NCBI GenBank assembly: GCA_943333015.1
Contig: CALQRR010000030.1
Location: 1 to 9,480, forward strand
Source of the DNA: Chitinophaga pinensis
Lineage (GTDB): Bacteria > Bacteroidota > Bacteroidia > M30B66
Length of the DNA: 9,480 nucleotides
Direction: 5' to 3'
The notes beneath the pieces were generated by a model. It had not been told where the DNA came from. It ran no database searches and was given only the letters and a program-made list of their open reading frames with translations. Each line of letters starts with the position of its first letter. Position 1 is the first letter of the stretch. The translations under genes were made by a program, and so were the position numbers. Below, piece after piece: positions 1 to 7,494 of the stretch.

Positions 1-1100
1 GATTCCCACTGAACAACCAAGGAGGTATCTGTTTGTTGCACGATTTCTCCAGATGCAACCGACCAGTTGGTTTGTAGTCCCGGAAAAGTCTGTAGCGTAA
101 AAATGGCGTTATCGGTAAGTTGACAGAAAGCCGAATCACCGAACAAAACCGGTCGTGCAGGCCGTGTCCGTATCATTAAAAATGCCTGTAGCGTTGCTGC
201 CGAAGCTGGAACAAAACTCAACCGGGCACGTGTTCCATTAAATACCGGCGCTTGTGATGGAAAGAATTGCCATCCTTGAACCAACATCGTATCTCTGAAG
301 GCCAACTGAGGGAATTCTGCTGCGCTTGCTGAGTCTACAATGAATTCCACCTGCGATCCAGCACCTAACGAACCCGAAATGAGGTGATAATATTGGTCGT
401 TACTCCGACAAATGAACGTGTCGACCTGCGTCCTAGATAATCCTTCCACACTAGCGTCAGCATCTGCAAGCCTTACGCCCAGTTGAGTAGCATTGGTCCC
501 TGCAAGAATTGTTACTGGGAAATACGTTGCGCTTCTCCCAACGGGAAAAAGATACGTCTGCCCTGAAATAACGATGCGTTCCAGTTTCCCAAACCGCTCC
601 GAAAATACATAGCCGCTAGTGCGCTGAATGGCATTCTCAGCTGTTGAAAGCACTTTCATCGAAAAGGAATCTGTATACAGCAGACGGTCGTTTAGCAGCA
701 GCTCGTTTGCTTCTGTCGATCGTTGAAGATACTTCTCGCCCGTTCCAAGCAAGTCCAATTGACCAAATGTGGTAGAAGCTGAACCGCGTATGGATTGAAT
801 TCCACCGATGAACTGGGTAAAAGAAGAAGGCTGAGCGGAAACGCTTCCATTGTTGATCCAATCGCCTTGAAGAGAGATAGTACCGGAGTGATTCACCTGA
901 GCTTCGTTGGTAAAATCACCGGTGATATTAAGATTCCCTTGGTTTTGTAGAAACGCTGCTGAATCATTCACCAAACTGCCATTCATAACCACCTGCAAAC
1001 CTGGACCAACAAACACCGTTGCTCCTTTGATTCGGCAGACTTCCTGTGCGTTGGCAGAAATGCCCCAGACACAAGAGATGAATAACAGCAGTTTATGCAT
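1..1100 (-). CDS. Secreted PKD-like domain protein, third gene of gldBC operon (C-terminus outside window)
   Basis: An uninterrupted minus-strand frame starts at an ATG at 1100..1098 and stays open to the left edge, so at least 366 residues are present and no stop is seen. The N-terminus (MHKLLLFISCVWGISANAQ) is a classic signal peptide, with likely signal peptidase I cleavage after A18; there is no lipobox. Residues about 28-115 are rich in short G/N/T strands (GNLNITGDFTN, GTISLQGDWINNG, FIGGIQSIRG), a beta-rich pattern common in large Bacteroidota surface proteins. A second block has YLFPVG at 183-188. Residues about 316-366 (FGDSAFCQ...NWSVASGEIV...VVQWE) look like the start of a PKD/Ig-like domain. 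The start overlaps the gldC stop as TGATG, implying translational coupling. Such proteins often end in a type IX secretion sorting domain, but that part lies outside the window. A role as adhesin or gliding-related surface protein is inference. Confidence 0.85.
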   Translation of the reverse strand, partial: MHKLLLFISCVWGISANAQEVCRIKGATVFVGPGLQVVMNGSLVNDSAAFLQNQGNLNITGDFTNEAQVNHSGTISLQGDWINNGSVSAQPSSFTQFIGGIQSIRGSASTTFGQLDLLGTGEKYLQRSTEANELLLNDRLLYTDSFSMKVLSTAENAIQRTSGYVFSERFGKLERIVISGQTYLFPVGRSATYFPVTILAGTNATQLGVRLADADASVEGLSRTQVDTFICRSNDQYYHLISGSLGAGSQVEFIVDSASAAEFPQLAFRDTMLVQGWQFFPSQAPVFNGTRARLSFVPASAATLQAFLMIRTRPARPVLFGDSAFCQLTDNAIFTLQTFPGLQTNWSVASGEIVQQTDTSLVVQWE

Positions 1101-1459
1101 CAGCTTTTTTGTGTGGTTTCATCCGGTGTGATGAGTCCAAGTTTCTCCGCATAATACGCCCCAAAATCGCGCATCGTTTCGGCCATGGCAATTTCTCCGG
1201 TCGAACGTTGCAAGGTGTCTGCCATCAACAAGAGACTCTGATGAATGAATTTTTTCATGTCATCCACAACCATTTCCTTGGTCCACAAGTCTACCCGCAT
1301 GGTATTTTCTTCATTCGGATCCCACACTGAAAGCATCATGGCTGTCGCTTCTTTACCAACAACTTGGTTATCGGTAGCGTCCCAATGTATTTTTTCGGGT
1401 ACTTTATTCTCATCCAATGAAACACGAAGAATGATATCGGATGTCTTGCTATTGCTCAT
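1100..1459 (-). CDS. gldC: Gliding motility protein GldC
   Basis: This 119-residue protein has no signal peptide or membrane segment and is probably cytoplasmic. Size, sequence character (MSNSKTSDIILRVSLDENKV, then KIHWDATDN, AMMLSVWDP, LRVDLW-like RVDLWTKEM, MKKFIHQSLLLMADTLQRST, FGAYYAEKLGLI) and position right behind gldB match the GldC family, whose members are about 110 residues. In Flavobacterium johnsoniae GldC supports gliding but is not strictly required; its biochemical role is not settled. The start codon overlaps the gldB stop as ATGA (1459..1456), and the gldC stop overlaps the next start as TGATG, so three genes are read as one coupled unit. The C-terminal tail after about residue 111 (PDETTQKS) is polar and probably variable. 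Recognition is from memory of the family plus context. Confidence 0.93.
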   Translation of the reverse strand: MSNSKTSDIILRVSLDENKVPEKIHWDATDNQVVGKEATAMMLSVWDPNEENTMRVDLWTKEMVVDDMKKFIHQSLLLMADTLQRSTGEIAMAETMRDFGAYYAEKLGLITPDETTQKS

Positions 1460-2499
1460 ACACGGCCTGGTTTATATCCTGATGCATTAAAAATTTTATG
1501 TGCGTCCTGCTCCTGCATCAGTTCGGGCAAAGTAACGTCTTTGAATTTATTCATGTAGCTTTTTACAATCTGAAATCCCAGCCAGACACCAATCCGGGAA
1601 GGAGCTTCTTGTGGAAAGCCCTTAGTAAAAGGCCCGTCATTGATGTAAATGAGCTGATCGTTGAAGTCATTGGAGAAAAAAAGTTTCTTGTCAATAAAAT
1701 GACTCCAGATTTTAGCTTCATTTTTCATGCACCAGGCCTGCTCATCATCGGAATAGCCGAGAACATTGGCTTCGGTTCTCTCTGGAAGAAACTGCTGGGA
1801 TAAAAACATCACTTTGCCCTGATAAATCATGAATTCAATCAGGTCTTCCCGTTGCGATTTAAGTTCGAAATTACTCAAGATCCAGCCCCGAACAGCATCC
1901 GGAACAAGCATTTGCCGGTTCATTTTAGAAACTTTGTATTGAGGCAAGGCCAGCCATTCATAAAACTTGCAGCTTTTTCCCAGATACATATCCAACCCGA
2001 TGGCCAACGTTGAATCTTCTACAACTATGTTGTAATTGAATCCTGAAATAATGGTATAAATAGCAGGAATTGCACTATCGGGAAATGCTTTATGATACCG
2101 GTTGAATGCATCCGTCAATTCGGTTTGGATGGTGTCGGTAAGGGCATATTGAACATCCGCTTCTGCCTTGACTGCTTTGATGTCTGGATCTTGAATGAAA
2201 CCCAATAGGTTTTCACGAAAAAGGGGCAGTTTCTTGTTCCCAACCCGGATCACTTTGGAAGCATAGAGATCGAAAAATGCTCCATACTTTTTATACAAAC
2301 GCATGGTGTCTTGCGTGAAGCTTTCTTTCGTCATGCTAAATAAATCCGAGTCGAACCGTTGAAAACGTACCGGAATCACGGGCAGACTTTCAACCGCTTC
2401 ATCCACCCGAAGCGTACTTTCAGGTTTTTCAGCTGAATCTCCGCAAGCAGTTAGCAGTGTTGAAAAAATGAACCAAAACCAAATGTGTCTTATCTGCAT
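1456..2499 (-). CDS. gldB: Gliding motility lipoprotein GldB
   Basis: This 347-residue lipoprotein belongs to the GldB family, essential for gliding in Flavobacterium johnsoniae and widespread in Bacteroidota. The N-terminus has a hydrophobic segment (residues 5-18) ending in the lipobox LTAC with the lipid-accepting cysteine at C19, followed by a polar linker of about 20 residues. Family-like motifs follow: VRFQRFDSDLF (44-54) at the start of the mature domain, IGLDMYLG (167-174), MIYQGKVMFLSQQFLPE (224-240), SRIGVWLGFQIVKSYM (301-316) and the C-terminal NASGYKPG (338-345). No HExxH or other catalytic signature is visible. It is the first gene of the operon; its stop overlaps the gldC start by 4 nt. 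The ATG at 2499 is supported because it places the signal sequence directly at the N-terminus. A -7-like element lies 35-42 nt upstream. Residue +2 after the cysteine is glycine, which does not by itself decide which membrane or face it occupies. Confidence 0.94.
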   Translation of the reverse strand: MQIRHIWFWFIFSTLLTACGDSAEKPESTLRVDEAVESLPVIPVRFQRFDSDLFSMTKESFTQDTMRLYKKYGAFFDLYASKVIRVGNKKLPLFRENLLGFIQDPDIKAVKAEADVQYALTDTIQTELTDAFNRYHKAFPDSAIPAIYTIISGFNYNIVVEDSTLAIGLDMYLGKSCKFYEWLALPQYKVSKMNRQMLVPDAVRGWILSNFELKSQREDLIEFMIYQGKVMFLSQQFLPERTEANVLGYSDDEQAWCMKNEAKIWSHFIDKKLFFSNDFNDQLIYINDGPFTKGFPQEAPSRIGVWLGFQIVKSYMNKFKDVTLPELMQEQDAHKIFNASGYKPGRV

Positions 2500-2514
2500 G
2501 TGTACGAATCACGT

Positions 2515-2522
2515 TATCTTTG
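2515..2522 (+). promoter_or_regulatory. Candidate -7 element for the outer-membrane barrel gene
   Basis: TATCTTTG matches the Bacteroidota sigma-ABfr -7 consensus TAnnTTTG exactly and is followed by C. It would start transcription near 2529, leaving a leader of about 70 nt before the ATG at 2599. A matching -33 TTG is not visible, which lowers confidence. The element sits only 16 nt outside the gldB start codon. Confidence 0.45.
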
Positions 2523-2533
2523 CTTGCAACGCC

Positions 2534-2541
2534 CAAAATTA
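2534..2541 (-). promoter_or_regulatory. Candidate -7 element for the gldBC operon
   Basis: On the minus strand TAATTTTG (2541..2534) is an exact TAnnTTTG match. Transcription would begin near 2527, giving a short leader of about 28 nt before the gldB ATG, a normal arrangement. No convincing -33 TTG lies upstream. The predicted start site nearly coincides with that of the opposing promoter. Confidence 0.5.
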
Positions 2542-2598
2542 GTAAAACGTACCGTGCTATATGGGTTTCCATAGATCCATTCATCCTTTTCTATTTTT

Positions 2599-3315
2599 AT
2601 GAAACGACTTTTGCTTATTCTTCTTGTTTCTACCTTGGTCTTGAGCACCTCTTTTGCCCAACGAACGTTCCGCTTTGGGTTGAAAGCAGCTCCTATGTTT
2701 TGCTGGGTAAAACCGGGCTTCCGTGACGTTCCTAAAGACTTCTCTGTAGAAGGCGGTGGTGGTAGAATGGGCATCCTCTGGGGACCGATGGCGGAAATTC
2801 AACTCAACGAAACTTTTTTGATTTCAACAGGAGTCGATATCAATTACACAGCTGGTCGATTACAAGGAACACTCAAAGACACTCTCGGAAATCTGGTCGA
2901 CTGGAAGCAACAATATAAAAACCGTTTTATCGAAATTCCTGTAATGCTCAAATTTCGCACAAAGGAAATTGGCTACTTACGTTATTTCGGATTGTTCGGA
3001 CTAGGAGGCGGGTTTCGCTACTCATCCAAAGCTGAGTTTTCGCGTACATACTCTTCGCCTGCTCAAACAGTTACGACCAATGATGATGCATCTGATTCAT
3101 ATATCAATGTGTTTCGTGGATCCATGCTTGTCGGAGGTGGTGTTGAATATTCCCTTTCTGGAAATACAGCATTAACTGGAAGCATCATTTTCAACAACGG
3201 CTTAACCAATATGCTGAAAAACCAATCTGGAAATTATACTTCCGATCCGTTCAATTCAGTTCGCGAACGAGCCATTACCAACTATATGCAACTCAACATC
3301 GGCATCCTTTTTTAA
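2599..3315 (+). CDS. PorT-like outer-membrane beta-barrel protein
   Basis: This 238-residue protein has a signal peptide (MKRLLLILLV through SFA at 20) with likely cleavage before Q21, followed by alternating amphipathic strands typical of a small outer-membrane barrel: FRFGLKAAPMFCWVKPG (24-40), FLISTGVDINYT (73-84), RFIEIPVMLKFRT (109-121), GLFGLGGGFRY (131-141), MLVGGGVEYSL (176-186), ALTGSIIFNNGL (191-202), and a C-terminal strand ending in phenylalanine (YMQLNIGILF), the usual BAM recognition signal. The IEIPVMLKF segment is characteristic of the Bacteroidota barrel family often labelled porin/PorT family. True PorT/SprT is a type IX secretion component of similar size, and the neighbouring gldBC genes make that attractive, but many paralogues share this fold, so no symbol is assigned. 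It is transcribed divergently from gldB and ends in a strong terminator. Confidence 0.85.
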   Translation: MKRLLLILLVSTLVLSTSFAQRTFRFGLKAAPMFCWVKPGFRDVPKDFSVEGGGGRMGILWGPMAEIQLNETFLISTGVDINYTAGRLQGTLKDTLGNLVDWKQQYKNRFIEIPVMLKFRTKEIGYLRYFGLFGLGGGFRYSSKAEFSRTYSSPAQTVTTNDDASDSYINVFRGSMLVGGGVEYSLSGNTALTGSIIFNNGLTNMLKNQSGNYTSDPFNSVRERAITNYMQLNIGILF

Positions 3316-3338
3316 CCCGCCATTGAGTCTAACTTAAT

Positions 3339-3370
3339 AGCCGGGTCAATTCAATGATCCGGCTTTTTTT
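3339..3370 (+). terminator. Intrinsic terminator after the barrel gene, abutting the nadE start
   Basis: A 10-bp inverted repeat (AGCCGGGTCA at 3339-3348 with TGATCCGGCT at 3355-3364, one G-T pair) closes a 6-nt loop (ATTCAA) and runs into seven consecutive T (3364-3370). This is a textbook rho-independent terminator 23 nt beyond the barrel gene stop. Its T-tract ends 2 nt before the nadE ATG at 3373, so the hairpin also forms the immediate upstream context of nadE. Confidence 0.88.
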
Positions 3371-3372
3371 AT

Positions 3373-5025
3373 ATGAAGATAGCCCTCGCTCAAATCAATA
3401 CGCACATTGGAAACTTTGATGCCAATGTGGCAATCATACTGCAACACATCGACCGCGCGAAACGCGATGGTGCTGATCTGGTTGTTTTTCCGGAACTCTG
3501 TGTGTGTGGATATCCGCCCCTCGATTTCTTGGAGTTTGACGATTTCATCGTCCGGTGTGAAAATGCCATTCAGCAGATTGCAGAATCCTGTGTTGGGATT
3601 GCTGCTATTGTTGGATGCCCGTCCAGGAATCCTTTTGTGGAAGGGAAAAACCTATTCAATTCTGCGTTTTTCCTCGAAAATGGGGGTGTAAAACAAATCG
3701 TTCACAAAACACTTCTGCCCAATTACGACGTCTTTGATGAAAACCGGTATTTCGAACCTAACACCGTTTTTCGGTTCATCGAATTTCAGGGAAAACGTAT
3801 CGCATTAACCATTTGCGAGGACCTCTGGGATATTGAGGAAGATAAAATGTACAGCCAATGGCCGATGGAGGAACTCCAGGTTCAATCCATCGATGTCATC
3901 ATCAATATTGCTGCATCTCCTTTTTCATACAAACACGCCGAAAGTCGCAAGCGAGTGCTGCATCAGAATGCGGCCAAATACAAACTGCCTATTTTTTATG
4001 TAAACCACGTAGGCGCTCAAACAGAACTTGTTTTTGATGGCGGTTCTATGGTGCTCAACCGCGATGGAAATGTAGTCTGCGAATTGGATTATTTTCAGGA
4101 AGACTTTCGGGTATTCGAGCTCGATTGGGTCAATACTGCCAAGAGTGTCCCTTTTTCTGCAGAAGGATTTTCCGCTCCAGACACGGAAACAGAACGAATC
4201 TATCATGCTCTGATCTTGGGTATTCGGGATTATTTCCGAAAGATGGGCTTCAAGAAAGCCATTCTTGGTTTAAGTGGCGGAATTGATTCTGCATTGGTAT
4301 ACACATTAGCTGTTCATGCCCTTGGAAAAGAAAATGTGTTGGGCGTATTAATGCCTTCACCCTACTCATCCGACCATTCCATTAGCGATTCATTGGAATT
4401 AGCAAAACGACTTGGCGCCGCTACCGAAACGCTTCCAATTGAACCGGTTTTTAGTCAGTTTACGGCTTCGCTCAGCGATCAATTTACCGGACTTTCCGAA
4501 AATATCACGGAGGAAAATCTACAAGCCCGAATTCGAGGTGTGCTCTTAATGGCCATGAGCAATAAATTTGGGTATATCTTACTCAACACCTCCAATAAAT
4601 CGGAAATGGCTGTTGGATATGGCACTCTGTATGGCGATATGTGTGGCGGATTAGCCGTGATCGGAGATGTGTATAAAACGCAGGTTTACAGCCTTTGTCA
4701 GTTCATAAACCGAAATGAAGAAATTATCCCTGAAAACATCCTGAATAAAGCCCCGAGCGCAGAACTTCGGCCTAATCAAAAAGACAGTGATTCCTTGCCG
4801 GAATACGACGTGTTAGATAAACTCCTTCACGCTTACATCGAAGAAAAAAATGGCCCAGCTGAGCTGATTGCGCGTGGTTTTGAAAAACCACTGGTAGATC
4901 GGGTACTGCGACTGGTGAATACAAACGAATACAAACGGTTTCAAACACCGCCGATCCTGCGCGTTTCTCCCAAAGCTTTCGGAATGGGGCGCCGCATGCC
5001 AATTGTTGCCAAATACCTTTCCTGA
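3373..5025 (+). CDS. nadE: Glutamine-dependent NAD+ synthase
   Basis: The enzyme performs the last step of NAD biosynthesis, ATP-dependent amidation of nicotinic acid adenine dinucleotide, using ammonia released from glutamine. The 550-residue length fits the two-domain bacterial type. The N-terminal nitrilase-fold amidase domain (about 1-250) shows the catalytic triad Glu41 (FPELCVCGYPP), Lys112 (HKTLLPNYDVFDE) and Cys148 (LTICEDLWD). The C-terminal synthetase domain (about 275-550) has the ATP-pyrophosphatase P-loop SGGIDS at 301-306, NTSNKSEMAVGYGTLYGD (405-422), KTQVY (435-439) and ELRPNQKDSDSLPEYDVLD (464-482). The start MKIALAQINTHIGNF is the normal family N-terminus, so the ATG is secure despite a terminator ending just upstream and the lack of a recognisable promoter. 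All key residues are intact. It converges with the TonB receptor gene, with 3 nt between stops. Confidence 0.97.
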   Translation: MKIALAQINTHIGNFDANVAIILQHIDRAKRDGADLVVFPELCVCGYPPLDFLEFDDFIVRCENAIQQIAESCVGIAAIVGCPSRNPFVEGKNLFNSAFFLENGGVKQIVHKTLLPNYDVFDENRYFEPNTVFRFIEFQGKRIALTICEDLWDIEEDKMYSQWPMEELQVQSIDVIINIAASPFSYKHAESRKRVLHQNAAKYKLPIFYVNHVGAQTELVFDGGSMVLNRDGNVVCELDYFQEDFRVFELDWVNTAKSVPFSAEGFSAPDTETERIYHALILGIRDYFRKMGFKKAILGLSGGIDSALVYTLAVHALGKENVLGVLMPSPYSSDHSISDSLELAKRLGAATETLPIEPVFSQFTASLSDQFTGLSENITEENLQARIRGVLLMAMSNKFGYILLNTSNKSEMAVGYGTLYGDMCGGLAVIGDVYKTQVYSLCQFINRNEEIIPENILNKAPSAELRPNQKDSDSLPEYDVLDKLLHAYIEEKNGPAELIARGFEKPLVDRVLRLVNTNEYKRFQTPPILRVSPKAFGMGRRMPIVAKYLS

Positions 5026-5028
5026 TAC

Positions 5029-7494
5029 TTACAAAGAAATGGAAAGTTGAATGGCGGTTGTGCGCGGTTGCTCGGTGCTCATCGGACGAATCGTGTATTC
5101 GTTATTGAGCAAGTTATTTACAATAAAAGCCAGTTTACAGGTGTTGCTTAATTGATAACTCAATCGAAGATCCACCACTGTAAACCCTTTGTTGTGTTCC
5201 TGACGATAGGCTTTCAATCCAGGTTTAGGCTGACCTAGAAGACCAAGGACATCGTCCAGATCTTCGAAAATCTTATCAATGTTACTCATGTGGCTGTTAT
5301 AACGAACACTCGCACCAAACACCCAATTTCCTCGTGTTATTTCTGCATCTGCCTTGAAAACATGCTGAAAACGGTACTTGAGCAAATAACCTGTTGAATC
5401 GCTGGAAGAACGGGCATAAGTGACATTTTTTGACGTCAAATCAATAACCGGATATGGTTTATTCGGTTCCAATGAGATGGGGTTTGTATACGTATAACCA
5501 AGTAGCATCGCGAGTCCGTTTTTACCAATTTTACCCTGTCCAGCAATAGAGAAATCAAGTCCGGAAACTTCTGTATTCCCGATATTCAACGAGGCGAAAC
5601 CCAATCCAAAAAGCGGATCGCTCAATGCGCCAAAAGCCCCGAAGTTAAATTCGATGTTGTTTTTAAATCGCTGTAAAAAGTAAGCAGCATCAGCATATCC
5701 CTGAAATTTACCAATACGGAATCCTTGTTTAATACCAATTTCAGCATTCCAGGATGTTTCAGAACGAAGGCTGTCGTTGGGATAAATGCGAATGGGACCA
5801 ACCTGCGTCCGGATGAATTTTTCGGCGATGGTTGGAAAGCGATACCCTTGTCCAAAAGATGCCCGAACAAACGTGGCTTTGTGTAGGCGAAAATTGGCTC
5901 CTGCTCTGAAAACGGGCTTCCCTTCCTGAATCGTTTTACTCGAATCAGCTGCTGAAACACTTGGGCTCGTGATCGAAAAATGTTCATACCTAAAACCTGC
6001 GTTAAGAACCAGTCTATTAAAGAACGTCTTGTTTAATTGGAGATAAGCTGCCATGTTCCGATTCCCCGATTCAGCCTTGGCAGTAACGGTATCCGACAAA
6101 CCGCCTTTATACAAATCCGAAGTGCCCATTGTATAAGAATGCACCAGACCCGAAGTGATACTCATGCCGGTTAACACTCCGGTTTTAAACTGTCGTTGAA
6201 TCTGATATTCTGAATAAAACACATCGCTTTTGTTGCTCTGGTTATTATCGTTGTTGTTATTTAAATGAAACCAACGGTTCCTGAATACCTGACTCCAGCC
6301 TTTTTTGCCGGTATACCGGATAAACGGATCGACATACCATACGTTTTGGAGAGTCAATGTCACCGAACCCGGATACGATCGGTACATGCCCGAATCGGCA
6401 TTCATCCACAACAATGTTCCGGTCGATCGTGACATCATGCCATTGGCATTTAAACCATAAGAGAGACCTTCGATTTTTTTACTGCGGTAACGCAGACTGA
6501 AATTTAAACGTGCGCGGTTTTCAAATTCGCCTCGTTGTTCTGCATAAGGATTAAAGGTTGTATCCGTGACATTTACTGGAGTTGCCCCTTTAAATCCATT
6601 GTCGTTGAATACGTTTCCTCCAACGACCAAGTCCAGATTGCCAATTTTTCGCGAATGAAAAAAATTCAAACCGGTATAGGTTGGATTATTCTTTCCCCAA
6701 TAGATTGCATCCTTGTTTTGTGGATTGTTGTAAACACCCGAAAACATATTGATCTTCGTTTGCGGTTCGTCTCGCGGATACGCCGTTCGGATATTGATCA
6801 CTCCACTCAATGCCGCCGATCCATATAATACAGACGAGGCGCCTTTAATTACCTCCACCTGCTCCACATTTTCGACAGGCAAAAATCCCCAACTCGGCCT
6901 ACCTGCATCACCAGATAAGATTGGCAGATCGTCCATCAAAATCATCACCCGGCTTCCGGCTCCGAAACTATAACCGCTTCCACTACGGATTTGTGGCTCT
7001 CCGTCTACAATCATTACTCCGGGAACTTGTTGTAAAGCATCATCAATGCTGGTGGTGTTTTTATTTTCGATGATGTTGGGTCGAAGCACTTCCATGCTCA
7101 CGGTTAATTCTTCAATATTCTGCTCATACTTTCCAGCCGTTGTGACAAATGTTTTAAGCTCGCGCGTTTCCTGAATCAGCTGCACCTGAAGCGTTTTTTT
7201 CTCATTCGGAATCAATTCTAGCGGAGCTTCGAACGGCGTATACCCAACCTGACGAAAAATTAAGGTCACCTTTCCGGCGGGTAGTGAAATGGAAAATTTT
7301 CCGTCTATGTCAGCCACAACACCTTTTCCCTCATTTCCTTTCACAACAACATATGCGGCGATAACAGCTTCCCCTGTATTGGCATCTTTTACCTGTCCTG
7401 AAACCTTTGCTTGTTCTATCTGTCCAAATGCAAATGATGCACATAATGTCATCATTATGGAGAATATGTATGCGATTGTGCGAGTTTTGAACAT
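5029..7494 (-). CDS. TonB-dependent outer-membrane receptor with CarboxypepD_reg-like N-terminal domain
   Basis: This 821-residue outer-membrane transporter takes up a ligand too large or scarce for porins, using energy from TonB-ExbBD. A signal peptide covers residues 1-24 (cleavage near FAFGQ). Residues about 28-108 form the carboxypeptidase-regulatory-like beta domain found before the plug in Bacteroidota (VSGQVKDANTGEAVIAAYV, then DIDGKFSISLPAGKVTLIFRQVGY). The plug spans about 125-238 (DDALQQVPGVMIVDG, IRSGSG, RVMILMDDLPI, VENVEQVEVIKGASSVLYGS, GVINI). The remainder is a 22-stranded barrel, ending NNLLNNEYTIRP and a final strand IQLSISL. There is no SusD-type lipoprotein beside it, so a SusC-type glycan porin is unlikely and a metal chelate, cofactor or similar ligand is more plausible; the substrate cannot be read from the sequence. 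The gene stands alone, divergent from dprA and convergent with nadE. No transcription factor or sigma/anti-sigma pair is adjacent. Confidence 0.95.
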   Translation of the reverse strand: MFKTRTIAYIFSIMMTLCASFAFGQIEQAKVSGQVKDANTGEAVIAAYVVVKGNEGKGVVADIDGKFSISLPAGKVTLIFRQVGYTPFEAPLELIPNEKKTLQVQLIQETRELKTFVTTAGKYEQNIEELTVSMEVLRPNIIENKNTTSIDDALQQVPGVMIVDGEPQIRSGSGYSFGAGSRVMILMDDLPILSGDAGRPSWGFLPVENVEQVEVIKGASSVLYGSAALSGVINIRTAYPRDEPQTKINMFSGVYNNPQNKDAIYWGKNNPTYTGLNFFHSRKIGNLDLVVGGNVFNDNGFKGATPVNVTDTTFNPYAEQRGEFENRARLNFSLRYRSKKIEGLSYGLNANGMMSRSTGTLLWMNADSGMYRSYPGSVTLTLQNVWYVDPFIRYTGKKGWSQVFRNRWFHLNNNNDNNQSNKSDVFYSEYQIQRQFKTGVLTGMSITSGLVHSYTMGTSDLYKGGLSDTVTAKAESGNRNMAAYLQLNKTFFNRLVLNAGFRYEHFSITSPSVSAADSSKTIQEGKPVFRAGANFRLHKATFVRASFGQGYRFPTIAEKFIRTQVGPIRIYPNDSLRSETSWNAEIGIKQGFRIGKFQGYADAAYFLQRFKNNIEFNFGAFGALSDPLFGLGFASLNIGNTEVSGLDFSIAGQGKIGKNGLAMLLGYTYTNPISLEPNKPYPVIDLTSKNVTYARSSSDSTGYLLKYRFQHVFKADAEITRGNWVFGASVRYNSHMSNIDKIFEDLDDVLGLLGQPKPGLKAYRQEHNKGFTVVDLRLSYQLSNTCKLAFIVNNLLNNEYTIRPMSTEQPRTTAIQLSISL

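Larger units (their letters stand above)
2500..2598. promoter_or_regulatory. Divergent control region between gldB and the outer-membrane barrel gene
   Basis: These 99 bp separate two genes transcribed away from each other, so both need promoters here. Each strand carries one exact match to the Bacteroidota -7 consensus TAnnTTTG (2515-2522 plus, 2541-2534 minus). I see no good -33 TTG element at the usual 19-21 nt spacing for either, and no Shine-Dalgarno sequence before either gene, as expected for the phylum. No obvious operator palindrome was found. Confidence 0.6.

Noticed and set aside
1498..1803. Plus-strand open frame of 101 codons inside gldB
   Set aside because: It lies wholly antisense to a well-recognised gldB, has no recognisable protein features, and is explained as a shadow frame.
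1456..2499. GldB as a zinc metalloprotease
   Set aside because: No HExxH or other metal-binding catalytic motif is present; the family motifs fit GldB itself.
3339..3370. The stem-loop before nadE as an NAD-sensing riboswitch
   Set aside because: A single hairpin with a T-tract and no extra conserved helices or junction is fully explained as an intrinsic terminator; there is too little sequence for a known NAD aptamer.
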